A stretch of DNA of 5,021 nt from JBFJWU01 sp041623475 [NCBI: bacterium] (lineage in GTDB: Bacteria; J088): assembly GCA_041623475.1 (NCBI GenBank), contig JBFJWU010000273.1, positions 1-5,021 on the forward strand, written 5' to 3'. Below are positions 1 to 5,021 of the stretch, in pieces. The position numbers and the translations under genes were made by a program. Numbering within the stretch: the stretch's first letter is position 1; each line of letters opens with the position of its first letter. The notes under the pieces were generated by a model. That model was given only the letters and a program-made list of their open reading frames with translations, was not told the origin of the DNA and ran no database searches.

Positions 1-1028
1 CGGACACTTGCAATCGTCCCATCAGCCAGTTGGTTATTGCAGGCGTACGTTGTGTCGTCGGACTGTCTGAAGCAGCCGAACAACAATTCCGGCGTGTCTG
101 ACGACTGCCATGTACGCCCACCGTCCCCTGATGTGTAAAACCCTGGCGACTGGCGGCCCAGCAGCATCCCGTCAGAATCGAATGTGATCTCGTACAGCGG
201 CTCTGGCGGAGTCGGCGACAGGACGATGTCCCAGGAACGGCCACCGTCGAACGTGGCGACTAATATGTCACCCTCCGGACCCAGCCCGCGGACGAATACG
301 TGATCCGGGTTGTCGGGATCAATAGCGACAATCCGTGGACTGCGAGCGGCAATGCCAGCGTCCCCGACAATCTGCCACTGCAGCCACCGCTGGCCATTGT
401 CTTCGGACACATATACGGATCCCTGCTGTGTGTCAGCGTCAAATCCGGCAACGTACCAACGGCCCGAAGACGGGTCGATAAACGGTGTCCTGAAAAACGA
501 CGGCCCGGTCAATCCAGCCGGTGCCCAGGACGATCCGCCGTCCGTTGATTCCAGGACTGCGTTGGTGGTCGCACCACTGGCCGTCGTCAACAGTACATGT
601 AAACGATCGCCAGGGTCCACCGTCACGCCACCAATACGGCGACCGTCAACAGCCCCTGTGACTGGTGCCCAGTTGCATCCGTCGTCGTCAGAGACGAACA
701 GGCCCTTATCCCCGGCCACCAGCAATCGGCGTGGCGACCCGGCAACGACATCGACAGCCAGTGGCGACCGGGCTGCACCGACCGTGTCTGAATACAATTC
801 GGCACAGATCCATTGCCAGGACTCTCCGTGGTCAGAACTGACGTAGGCGCCCCAGTCATTGGTACCGACGACAGCAAACGCGCTGGCATCAGGATCGACG
901 GCAATATGGGTGCCCTGGGGAATGACGCCGTGGGCACCGGCAGGCTGCGGCAGCCACAGGCAGGCACCAATCAACAAAAAAAGCCGGAGGCGAACTGATT
1001 CGACCTCCGGCTTGATACGAAAAACCAT
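1..1028 (-). CDS. Exported Asp-box (BNR/sialidase-like) β-propeller protein, partial (3' end beyond window)
   Basis: An open frame of 342 codons runs without a stop from an ATG at 1028 to the left edge, so the C-terminus is missing. Residues 1-32 look like a signal peptide: a basic stretch with Arg13 and Arg15, a hydrophobic core (LFLLIGACLWL), then a likely AxA-type cleavage site before HG. Six Asp-boxes (S/T-x-D-x-G-x-x-W) follow at about residues 64-71, 113-120, 161-168, 208-215, 259-266 and 300-307, spaced 41-51 residues, as in the blades of a sialidase/BNR or photosystem-assembly-factor-type propeller. No catalytic sialidase arginine triad was identified, so enzyme activity is not claimed; a binding or structural role outside the cytoplasm is more likely. 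Cys319 and Cys330 may form a disulfide. It is the third gene of a minus-strand run, 14 bp after the haem lipoprotein. No clear ribosome-binding site precedes the ATG, and a terminator hairpin overlaps codons 6-18. The start is kept because only it gives a complete signal peptide. Confidence 0.85.
   Translation of the reverse strand, partial: MVFRIKPEVESVRLRLFLLIGACLWLPQPAGAHGVIPQGTHIAVDPDASAFAVVGTNDWGAYVSSDHGESWQWICAELYSDTVGAARSPLAVDVVAGSPRRLLVAGDKGLFVSDDDGCNWAPVTGAVDGRRIGGVTVDPGDRLHVLLTTASGATTNAVLESTDGGSSWAPAGLTGPSFFRTPFIDPSSGRWYVAGFDADTQQGSVYVSEDNGQRWLQWQIVGDAGIAARSPRIVAIDPDNPDHVFVRGLGPEGDILVATFDGGRSWDIVLSPTPPEPLYEITFDSDGMLLGRQSPGFYTSGDGGRTWQSSDTPELLFGCFRQSDDTTYACNNQLADGTIASV
976..1013 (-). 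terminator. Rho-independent terminator after the haem lipoprotein gene, inside the 5' end of the β-propeller gene
   Basis: Read on the minus strand, a perfect 10-bp stem (AAGCCGGAGG, 1013-1004, pairing with CCTCCGGCTT, 990-981) is continued, past one bulged T, by a 4-bp stem CGAA/TTCG closing a TCAG tetraloop. A run of seven T residues (982-976) follows directly, its first two belonging to the stem end. This is a textbook intrinsic terminator in the minus direction only, since the plus side has no T tract. It lies 30 bases after the haem lipoprotein stop codon and should end that transcript. Its location inside the downstream reading frame implies reduced read-through into the β-propeller gene, or attenuation. 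Confidence 0.87.
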
Positions 1029-1042
1029 GTTGCAATCAAAAA

Positions 1043-1459
1043 TCAGTCGTTGGCAGCACCAGCGTCAATCCATTCCTGGACCGCCTTGATTTTTTCCAGC
1101 GACAGTTGCGCCGCCCGCTGCGGCATCTGGTCGCCGTAGTCGTCACCAATCAGCTTCAGGTACAGCAGGCTTTCCGCGGAACTGCCGGCCTTGACGCGTT
1201 TCAGGCCCGCGGTCGCTGCGTCTGCCTGGACCGAATCAACGTCAACCAGTTGCGAGTACGCATTTGCGGCCTCCAGGTTGAGGTCGCCGCCCGGATTGCT
1301 GCCGATGTGGCAGGCACTGCTGACGGCACAGCTCTTGTTCAGGATTTCGGTCTGGATACTGGACATTTTTGGCTCGACGGCCCCGCCGGACGCGTCATCG
1401 CCACATCCGGTCAATGGCAGCATCAGGCTGGCTGCCACAGCGAAAAACAATCGTTTCAT
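1043..1459 (-). CDS. Small lipoprotein with a c-type haem-binding site (PSCyt1-like mono-haem cytochrome)
   Basis: The 138-residue product begins with a lipoprotein signal: KR, a hydrophobic core, and lipobox LTGC with Cys19 as the lipidated residue; Gly at +2 gives no inner-membrane retention signal by the E. coli rule. The mature part has a haem-attachment motif C44-AVSSA-C50-H51, then GGDLNLE, AYSQLVDV, and a likely distal axial Met112 in DQMP, ending with a helix containing EWIDAGA. This order (Cys-His site, GG-L, Y-x-x-L-V, MP, W-I-x-x-G-A) matches the short planctomycete-type cytochrome c domains common in Myxococcota and Planctomycetes. The CX5CH spacing is unusual compared with CXXCH or CX4CH. 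The likely role is periplasmic or outer-membrane-attached electron transfer; the partner is unknown. The start at 1459 was chosen over the in-frame start 33 bases upstream because a strong Shine-Dalgarno precedes it and it gives a clean signal peptide. Confidence 0.85.
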   Translation of the reverse strand: MKRLFFAVAASLMLPLTGCGDDASGGAVEPKMSSIQTEILNKSCAVSSACHIGSNPGGDLNLEAANAYSQLVDVDSVQADAATAGLKRVKAGSSAESLLYLKLIGDDYGDQMPQRAAQLSLEKIKAVQEWIDAGAAND

Positions 1460-1468
1460 TGTGCAGGT

Positions 1469-1476
1469 TCTCCTCT
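1469..1476 (-). promoter_or_regulatory. Shine-Dalgarno site of the haem lipoprotein gene
   Basis: AGAGGAGA on the minus strand ends 9 bases before the ATG at 1459. It decides in favour of this start over the longer in-frame possibility at 1492. Confidence 0.75.
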
Positions 1477-1499
1477 GGATCAACGTGTTCAACGGTCTG

Positions 1500-1518
1500 C
1501 TGGCACATAATGTACCAG
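1500..1518. promoter_or_regulatory. Imperfect 19-bp palindrome, possible operator upstream of the haem lipoprotein gene
   Basis: CTGGCACA-TAA-TGTACCAG has 8-base arms matching at 7 of 8 positions around a 3-base centre. It sits 41-59 bases upstream of the haem lipoprotein start codon, in the only sizeable gap (1460-1550) of the minus-strand gene run. On the minus strand it overlaps TACATT, a possible -10 hexamer, but no good -35 was found at the proper distance. The symmetry would suit a dimeric regulator. It could be chance, so confidence is low. Confidence 0.3.
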
Positions 1519-1550
1519 ATATACGGGCCGTCGCGGGATACCCCCTGATT

Positions 1551-1979
1551 TCAAACGCCGTTATTTTTCAATCGGTCCAGCCATTCGTCAAAACCGGCCG
1601 ACTCCAGCCAGCGTCGGTCCCACACCCCGCCGGACCCGGGTGGCAACGCGTCGCGGTCAGAGACATACGCCAGCGCCTGCACAGGCTGGCCCCGGGAGAC
1701 GATGCAAACGGCCTGTCGCTGGTAGAACACGTCATCCTCGAATTGGTCCAATCGCTGCCAGTCTGCCCGACCAATCCCATGCAGCAACAACCCCTCAACC
1801 GATGAACCGTCACAGCGAACAATCGTCGGATACGGCACGCCGGCAATCCGTACCCGTTGATAGCCCTCCAGCGTTGCCGCCGTCGTGTCGGGGAACCGCT
1901 CCAGGACCAGGTGAGCCACGCGAGGCACCGTCAGGGTACCGTAGGCGAACAACCTGGTTTCCGTTGCATTGGTATCCAT
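1551..1979 (-). CDS. γ-Glutamylcyclotransferase-like protein (AIG2/GGCT fold)
   Basis: The 142-residue product has the family hallmark FAYGTL near its N-terminus (YGTL at 13-16, the substrate-binding loop), then GVPYPTIV (about 47-54), VEGLLL (61-66), LDQFEDDVFYQR (77-88) and a C-terminal tryptophan-containing helix. Glu81 in the LDxFE segment aligns with the acid that acts as the general base in γ-glutamylcyclotransferases, so the active site appears intact. The length is normal for the bacterial AIG2-like group. It is probably cytosolic, as no signal peptide is seen. The family includes γ-glutamyl-amine and γ-glutamyl-amino-acid cyclotransferases; the actual substrate cannot be told here. 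It is first in the minus-strand run and diverges from the metallophosphoesterase. The ATG at 1979 lacks a strong Shine-Dalgarno, but the conserved YGTL lies at the usual distance from it. Confidence 0.9.
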   Translation of the reverse strand: MDTNATETRLFAYGTLTVPRVAHLVLERFPDTTAATLEGYQRVRIAGVPYPTIVRCDGSSVEGLLLHGIGRADWQRLDQFEDDVFYQRQAVCIVSRGQPVQALAYVSDRDALPPGSGGVWDRRWLESAGFDEWLDRLKNNGV

Positions 1980-2036
1980 CAGACCATGCTAGCCTGCAAT
2001 CATACGCCGCAACCCGAACGGCAGGTTCCCGACCCC
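1980..2036. promoter_or_regulatory. 57-bp divergent intergenic region
   Basis: This gap separates the start codons of the cyclotransferase (minus) and metallophosphoesterase (plus), so any promoters for both must lie here or inside the opposing genes. No convincing -35/-10 pair or strong Shine-Dalgarno was seen in either direction. An in-frame ATG at 1986 could add 17 residues to the metallophosphoesterase, but the added stretch has no family feature. Confidence 0.35.
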
Positions 2037-2924
2037 ATGAGAATCGGAATTATTGGCGACATCCACCGCAGTTGGACGCACCACGATGTGGCCTGGTTCA
2101 ACCAGTCCGGTTACGACGGTTTATTGATCTGTGGTGACCTGGCCGACTTTGTCCACCGAATGAGCCTGGGGGTCGCTTGCAGCCTGGCTGAACTGACAAT
2201 TCCGGCAATCATGATCCCGGGTAACCACGACGCGACCAATATTGCGCAGTTCGGTGCCGATTTCAGCAACAATTCAATCCTCCGGCAGGTCCTGAACCGA
2301 CGTAAACAGGCCGATGTCGACCAGCTTCAGGTTGCCCTGGGTCCTGTTGCGATGGCCGGATACAGCACCCATCGGCTTGGCGGGCCCCGCGGGTCGATTT
2401 TCCTGATCGCGGGTCGCCCCCACAGTATGGGCGGCTCGCGCCTGAATTTTGGCAGCTACCTGGCGCAGCGGTTTTCAATCGACTCGTTAGCCGAATCCGG
2501 CAATCGGATCTGCGAACTGGTAGACCAGGCAGGGGACAACCCGATCATTTTCCTGGCCCACAACGGACCGACAGGCCTTGGCGACCAGGCCAGCAGCATC
2601 TGGGGCAACGACTTTCGTGCCGGTGCAGGTGATTTTGGCGACGCCGACCTGCGGGCAGGCATCGACCATGCAATCGCTTCGGGCCGACAGGTGCTGGCGG
2701 TTGTTGCCGGGCACATGCATCACCAGTTGAAGCACGGCGGCCAGCGAACATGGCACGTGCGTAAAGACGGAATCTTGTATGTCAACGCAGCCCGCGTGCC
2801 ACGGTGTTTCAAGGCCGGGAACGGACGACACGTCCGGCACCACGTCTGCCTGGAGATCAGCGATGGATCTGTGGATGCGACTGAAGTTCTGGTGGAATCA
2901 CCCGGCAGCGACCGGGCATACTGA
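2037..2924 (+). CDS. Calcineurin-like metallophosphoesterase, TIGR04168-like family
   Basis: The 295-residue product contains the full metallophosphoesterase motif set: GDIH (7-10), GDLAD (33-37), GNHD (62-65), AHNGP (174-178) and GHMHH (225-229), which supply the Asp, His and Asn ligands of a two-metal centre. The distinctive blocks LAHNGPTGLGDQ, GDFGDADL, GHMHHQLKH and YVNAARVPR match my memory of the TIGR04168 family, best known from cyanobacteria and plastid-bearing organisms and also found in other bacteria. The substrate is unknown; the fold hydrolyses phosphomonoesters or phosphodiesters. No signal peptide is present, so it is probably cytosolic. The start at 2037 is chosen because MRIGIIGDIH places the first β-strand and metal motif at the very N-terminus, as usual. 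The reading frame is open further upstream only as an antisense shadow of the cyclotransferase gene. Its stop is 2 bp from the stop of the convergent DUF2203 gene. Confidence 0.9.
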   Translation: MRIGIIGDIHRSWTHHDVAWFNQSGYDGLLICGDLADFVHRMSLGVACSLAELTIPAIMIPGNHDATNIAQFGADFSNNSILRQVLNRRKQADVDQLQVALGPVAMAGYSTHRLGGPRGSIFLIAGRPHSMGGSRLNFGSYLAQRFSIDSLAESGNRICELVDQAGDNPIIFLAHNGPTGLGDQASSIWGNDFRAGAGDFGDADLRAGIDHAIASGRQVLAVVAGHMHHQLKHGGQRTWHVRKDGILYVNAARVPRCFKAGNGRHVRHHVCLEISDGSVDATEVLVESPGSDRAY

Positions 2925-2926
2925 TG

Positions 2927-3403
2927 CTACAGGCAGTCCTGCAGAAGTTCGACCGGTTGACGCCCGGCAAATCCGTCGTCCAGCTCGTGCCAGTGCGAGA
3001 CTGCTGTTTCCCCATACTTCCAGCACAGCAGGATTTGCCGATTATCTTCGATTGCGACCCAGTCCACCAGGCCGGACTCGACGCTTTTGACCTGGCATCC
3101 GGTTTCCGTAATCGCCACAAGGTCGTCCTGCAGGGTATCCACCAGGGCCCGCAGCGTACCCAGCTCCGACAGGGCATCTGAATCAGCAGCAACGTCGTCA
3201 ACTGCGAAATCATCGTCGTCCGGGGCACATCCCATTTCGTCCAGTCGCAGGTAGGTCATCCGAATCAGGCCGTGGACCTGCAGCATCCGCCCCATTCGCT
3301 CATTCAGAAACGGAATCATGGCGTTTGCTTCCCGGACCGTAAACGTCGGAACTTCCATCGTGTCGATTGTTGGATTCTGTGTCGGCTTCTGGTTCGACGG
3401 CAT
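2927..3403 (-). CDS. DUF2203 family protein
   Basis: The 158-residue product fits the DUF2203 family: FTVREANAMIPFLNERM near the start (21-37), a helical middle, GLVDW (111-115), LCWKYGE (126-132) and the signature HWHELDDGFAGR (137-148). The function of this family is unknown to me, and it is cytosolic by the lack of a signal peptide. Residues 61-76 form an acidic stretch (four consecutive Asp, then DD and DSD) between the first and second long helices, probably a flexible linker. The ATG at 3403 is preferred to a GTG at 3454 because a GGGGGAGG sequence lies just before it and the extra 17 residues carry no family sequence; a Met at 3358 nearer the conserved core is also possible. The gene converges on the metallophosphoesterase and diverges from the thioredoxin-like gene. 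Confidence 0.88.
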   Translation of the reverse strand: MPSNQKPTQNPTIDTMEVPTFTVREANAMIPFLNERMGRMLQVHGLIRMTYLRLDEMGCAPDDDDFAVDDVAADSDALSELGTLRALVDTLQDDLVAITETGCQVKSVESGLVDWVAIEDNRQILLCWKYGETAVSHWHELDDGFAGRQPVELLQDCL

Positions 3404-3462
3404 CGGGCCTCCCCCGGGGTTTTCTGCCTGCGCTGCAGCGATTGCTGGATACACTGTACACC
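3404..3462. promoter_or_regulatory. 59-bp divergent intergenic region with candidate -10 element
   Basis: This gap holds the upstream signals of DUF2203 (minus) and the thioredoxin-like gene (plus). On the plus strand TACACT (3450-3455) resembles a -10 hexamer placed so that transcription would begin at or beside the ATG at 3463; no -35 is evident. TACAC occurs twice, 7 bases apart (3450 and 3457). CGCTGCAGCG (3431-3440) is a perfect 10-bp palindrome, which is short enough to arise by chance. Confidence 0.3.
3408..3415 (-). promoter_or_regulatory. Shine-Dalgarno site of the DUF2203 gene
   Basis: GGGGGAGG on the minus strand ends 4 bases before the ATG at 3403. The spacing is slightly short, but the match is strong and it selects this start over the GTG at 3454. 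Confidence 0.6.
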
Positions 3463-4029
3463 ATGAAAAAACGTGATTTCGACTCGAGAGCCGCGCTTGC
3501 CAGGCGCATGAGTGAACTTGCCTTTGCGCTGTTGTCCACGTCGTTACTCAACCATTCCGCGATTGCCGCCCCGGTGAACCCGGGCGCCGGCCTGGACCAG
3601 CACCTCGGCAATCTGGAGCAGGTCTACGGTCCGCGCCTCGAGGCCGCCGAACCATCGGCGCCGACCGTGATCATTTTCTTTGCCAGCTGGTGTGGCCCCT
3701 GCCGACACTACATGGACCAGCTGAAATTCCGCGCCGGCGAGTGGACGGCGGCAGGTGCCAGGATGATTGCCATCAATGTGTTCGAGTCTTTCGATCAGAA
3801 ATCCAATTCCGCCAAGCTGGCAACGTACCTGGACAAACTGGATCCCGGCTTTGCGGTGCTTTCTGAAGATTCAGGCACACGGCCATTGTTTGATAACCTG
3901 ACGAAGATTCCGACAATCTTCCTGTTCGATGCGTCCGGAAACGAAGCCTGGCGCTTTGATCGCCGGACGGGCGCGGCTGCCGCTGACCTGGACGAGCTGG
4001 AACTGGTCCTGAAGGAGCTTATCCAATGA
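3463..4029 (+). CDS. Exported thioredoxin-like (TlpA/ResA-type) protein
   Basis: The 188-residue product has a long basic N-region (MKKRDFDSR...ARR), a hydrophobic segment (about 20-29) and a likely cleavage site after AIA near residue 35, so it is expected in the periplasm. The mature domain has FFASWCGPC with redox cysteines Cys77 and Cys80, and the cis-proline of the thioredoxin fold at KIPT (Pro150), followed by the usual IFLFD strand and G-turn. This fits the TlpA/AhpC-TSA-like branch of thioredoxins, which reduce disulfides outside the cytoplasm, often for cytochrome c maturation or particular exported clients. The ARR motif lacks the rest of a Tat signal. The ATG at 3463 is preferred to one at 3511 because the shorter form has no basic residues before its hydrophobic core. 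No good Shine-Dalgarno precedes it. It overlaps the hydrolase gene by four bases, suggesting a shared task. Confidence 0.88.
   Translation: MKKRDFDSRAALARRMSELAFALLSTSLLNHSAIAAPVNPGAGLDQHLGNLEQVYGPRLEAAEPSAPTVIIFFASWCGPCRHYMDQLKFRAGEWTAAGARMIAINVFESFDQKSNSAKLATYLDKLDPGFAVLSEDSGTRPLFDNLTKIPTIFLFDASGNEAWRFDRRTGAAAADLDELELVLKELIQ
4012..4017 (+). promoter_or_regulatory. Shine-Dalgarno site of the lipoprotein hydrolase gene
   Basis: AAGGAG lies within the last codons of the thioredoxin-like gene, 8 bases before the ATG at 4026. Together with the ATGA overlap it fixes the hydrolase start and indicates coupled translation. Confidence 0.75.
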
Positions 4030-5021
4030 TACGACTGTGGATTGCCTGTATCTCATCGGCGGCGCTGCTGGGCGCCAGTGTCCAGGGCTGTGGCGGGGTC
4101 AAGATCTCGTCGGCCAAACCATCGATCGCCGAGGTCCCCCCGGTCGGGCAAGCCGGCCAGTGGATTCCCGAAAAATATTCGTTCCGGATCACGGACCGAA
4201 ACGATCCCTCGCGAGAGCTGCCAGTCGACGTCTGGTTGCCCGAGAAACACATGACCGAGTCGGAGCCATTCCCGGTCAGCAGCCCCGTCCTGGCGTTTTC
4301 GCACGGCAGCGGCGGTGATATCCAGTTTCACCAGTTTACGGTCGAGCACCTGGTCAGTCGCGGCTACGCTGTAGCCCTGGTTGGGCACATCGGCAATATC
4401 GGTGTCAGTCAGTTTGCATCATCGGACACCAATATCGCTGTCTATCGGCCCCAGGATGTCAGCCAGATGATCGACCTGCTCGAGGTCGAAAACGGCAGCG
4501 CCGGATCGCTGGCCGGGCGCATGGACTTGTCGCGCCTGGCGGTCGGTGGCCACAGTTTTGGTGGATACACATCACTGGTCCTGTGCGGCGCAACAATTGT
4601 TGCCAAACCGCTGCTGGACCGGTGCGCGCCGGATTCCGAAGACGGGTTCAGTGACATCGCCTGCCGCACTGGCCAGCAGGCTGCATTGATGAACACGCTC
4701 AGTGACCCCAGGATCGACGCCTGCGTATTGTACGCACCGTCGGTTACACGTTGGTTTGGCGAGCCGTCAACCGGTCTGTCGACCATCGACCGGCCGGTCC
4801 TGATGATCAGCGGTACCCAGGACACGTTTACCGAATACGACGGTCACGTCACTGCCTTTGCCCACATGGCGGCACCAACCTGGTTCCTGACGCTGGAAGG
4901 TGGTGGCCACGTCGGCTTTACAGATGTCCTGAACGACGGCGACATGAGCCACGAACGTATGAAGTCGGTGGTCAACCTGTTTACGGATGCGTTCCTGGAT
5001 CTGACGCTGCTGGGTCGCACC
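4026..5021 (+). CDS. Lipoprotein α/β hydrolase (dienelactone hydrolase/PAF-acetylhydrolase-like), partial at 3' end
   Basis: An open frame of 332 codons continues past the right edge. The N-terminus (MIRLWIACISSAALLGA) is a signal sequence ending in SVQGC, an acceptable lipobox with Cys22 lipidated. The hydrolase core shows an oxyanion-hole strand AFSHGSGGD (90-98), nucleophile elbow GHSFGG with Ser177, a likely acid Asp266 in SGTQD, and His295 in GGGHVGF, so the triad is complete. The layout with HG-S-GG before the elbow resembles predicted dienelactone hydrolases and PAF-acetylhydrolase-like esterases; the natural ester substrate is unknown. Cys187, Cys200, Cys213 and Cys233 lie in the lid-like region after the nucleophile and may form disulfides. 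It starts inside the stop codon of the thioredoxin-like gene, so the two are probably co-expressed. Only the far C-terminus should be missing, since the triad His is already present. Confidence 0.88.
   Translation, partial: MIRLWIACISSAALLGASVQGCGGVKISSAKPSIAEVPPVGQAGQWIPEKYSFRITDRNDPSRELPVDVWLPEKHMTESEPFPVSSPVLAFSHGSGGDIQFHQFTVEHLVSRGYAVALVGHIGNIGVSQFASSDTNIAVYRPQDVSQMIDLLEVENGSAGSLAGRMDLSRLAVGGHSFGGYTSLVLCGATIVAKPLLDRCAPDSEDGFSDIACRTGQQAALMNTLSDPRIDACVLYAPSVTRWFGEPSTGLSTIDRPVLMISGTQDTFTEYDGHVTAFAHMAAPTWFLTLEGGGHVGFTDVLNDGDMSHERMKSVVNLFTDAFLDLTLLGRT

Noticed and set aside
310-846. 178-codon plus-strand open frame opposite the β-propeller gene
   Set aside because: It is antisense to a frame with six regularly spaced Asp-boxes and a signal peptide; its own translation has no recognisable domain and a Pro/Ser/Thr-rich random look.
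623-970. 115-codon minus-strand frame in the same region
   Set aside because: It is another frame of the real β-propeller gene, whose correct frame starts at 1028 and carries the Asp-boxes.
1191-1805. 204-codon plus-strand open frame
   Set aside because: It lies antisense across both the haem lipoprotein and cyclotransferase genes, each with clear family motifs; no motif of its own.
1857-2036. 60-codon upstream extension of the metallophosphoesterase
   Set aside because: It is antisense to the cyclotransferase gene, and the family N-terminus begins directly with the strand leading to GDIH at 2037.
3431-3440. Perfect palindrome CGCTGCAGCG as an operator
   Set aside because: A 10-bp palindrome is expected several times by chance in 5 kb; kept only as a note in the intergenic entry.
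3504-3530. Tat-type signal in the thioredoxin-like protein (ARR before the hydrophobic core)
   Set aside because: The residues after the arginine pair (MSEL) do not match the S/T-R-R-x-F-L-K pattern; an ordinary Sec signal explains it.
4442-4825. 127-codon minus-strand open frame
   Set aside because: It is antisense to the hydrolase core containing GHSFGG and the acid residue; the translation has no recognisable features.
1-5021. tRNA, rRNA, CRISPR arrays, insertion sequences and long repeats
   Set aside because: None was seen; the window is almost wholly covered by seven genes with gaps below 100 bp.

Overview
The window carries seven protein-coding genes and almost no spare DNA. Two are cut by the window edges (a β-propeller protein at the left, an α/β hydrolase at the right). 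The base composition is moderately GC-rich by eye (not counted). The gene content suggests a Gram-negative bacterium, perhaps Myxococcota or a related former deltaproteobacterial lineage: exported Asp-box proteins with paired Cys near the C-terminal part, single-haem lipoproteins of the PSCyt1-like type, and a DUF2203 protein. The lineage is an inference from protein style, not a database result. No mobile element, RNA gene or CRISPR array was seen.

Left half, minus strand (1979 down to 1): a γ-glutamylcyclotransferase-like protein, then a 91-bp gap holding a 19-bp imperfect palindrome, then a small lipoprotein with a cytochrome c-type haem site (unusual CX5CH spacing), then after 14 bp an exported six-Asp-box β-propeller protein that runs off the left edge. 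A near-perfect intrinsic terminator lies inside the first codons of this last gene, so the haem lipoprotein transcript should mostly end there.

Middle: the cyclotransferase diverges over 57 bp from a plus-strand metallophosphoesterase that strongly resembles the TIGR04168 family. This gene converges, with only 2 bp between stop codons, on a minus-strand DUF2203 protein.

Right part: DUF2203 diverges over 59 bp from a plus-strand pair. An exported thioredoxin/TlpA-like protein with a CGPC active site overlaps by four bases (ATGA) a lipoprotein α/β hydrolase with an intact Ser-Asp-His triad. The overlap and a Shine-Dalgarno sequence inside the first gene point to translational coupling, and the hydrolase has four extra Cys residues that an exported thioredoxin could act on.

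Most of the window is recognisable. The best leads are the terminator inside a signal-peptide coding region, the CX5CH haem motif, and the coupled thioredoxin-hydrolase pair. I did not find a clear new system.
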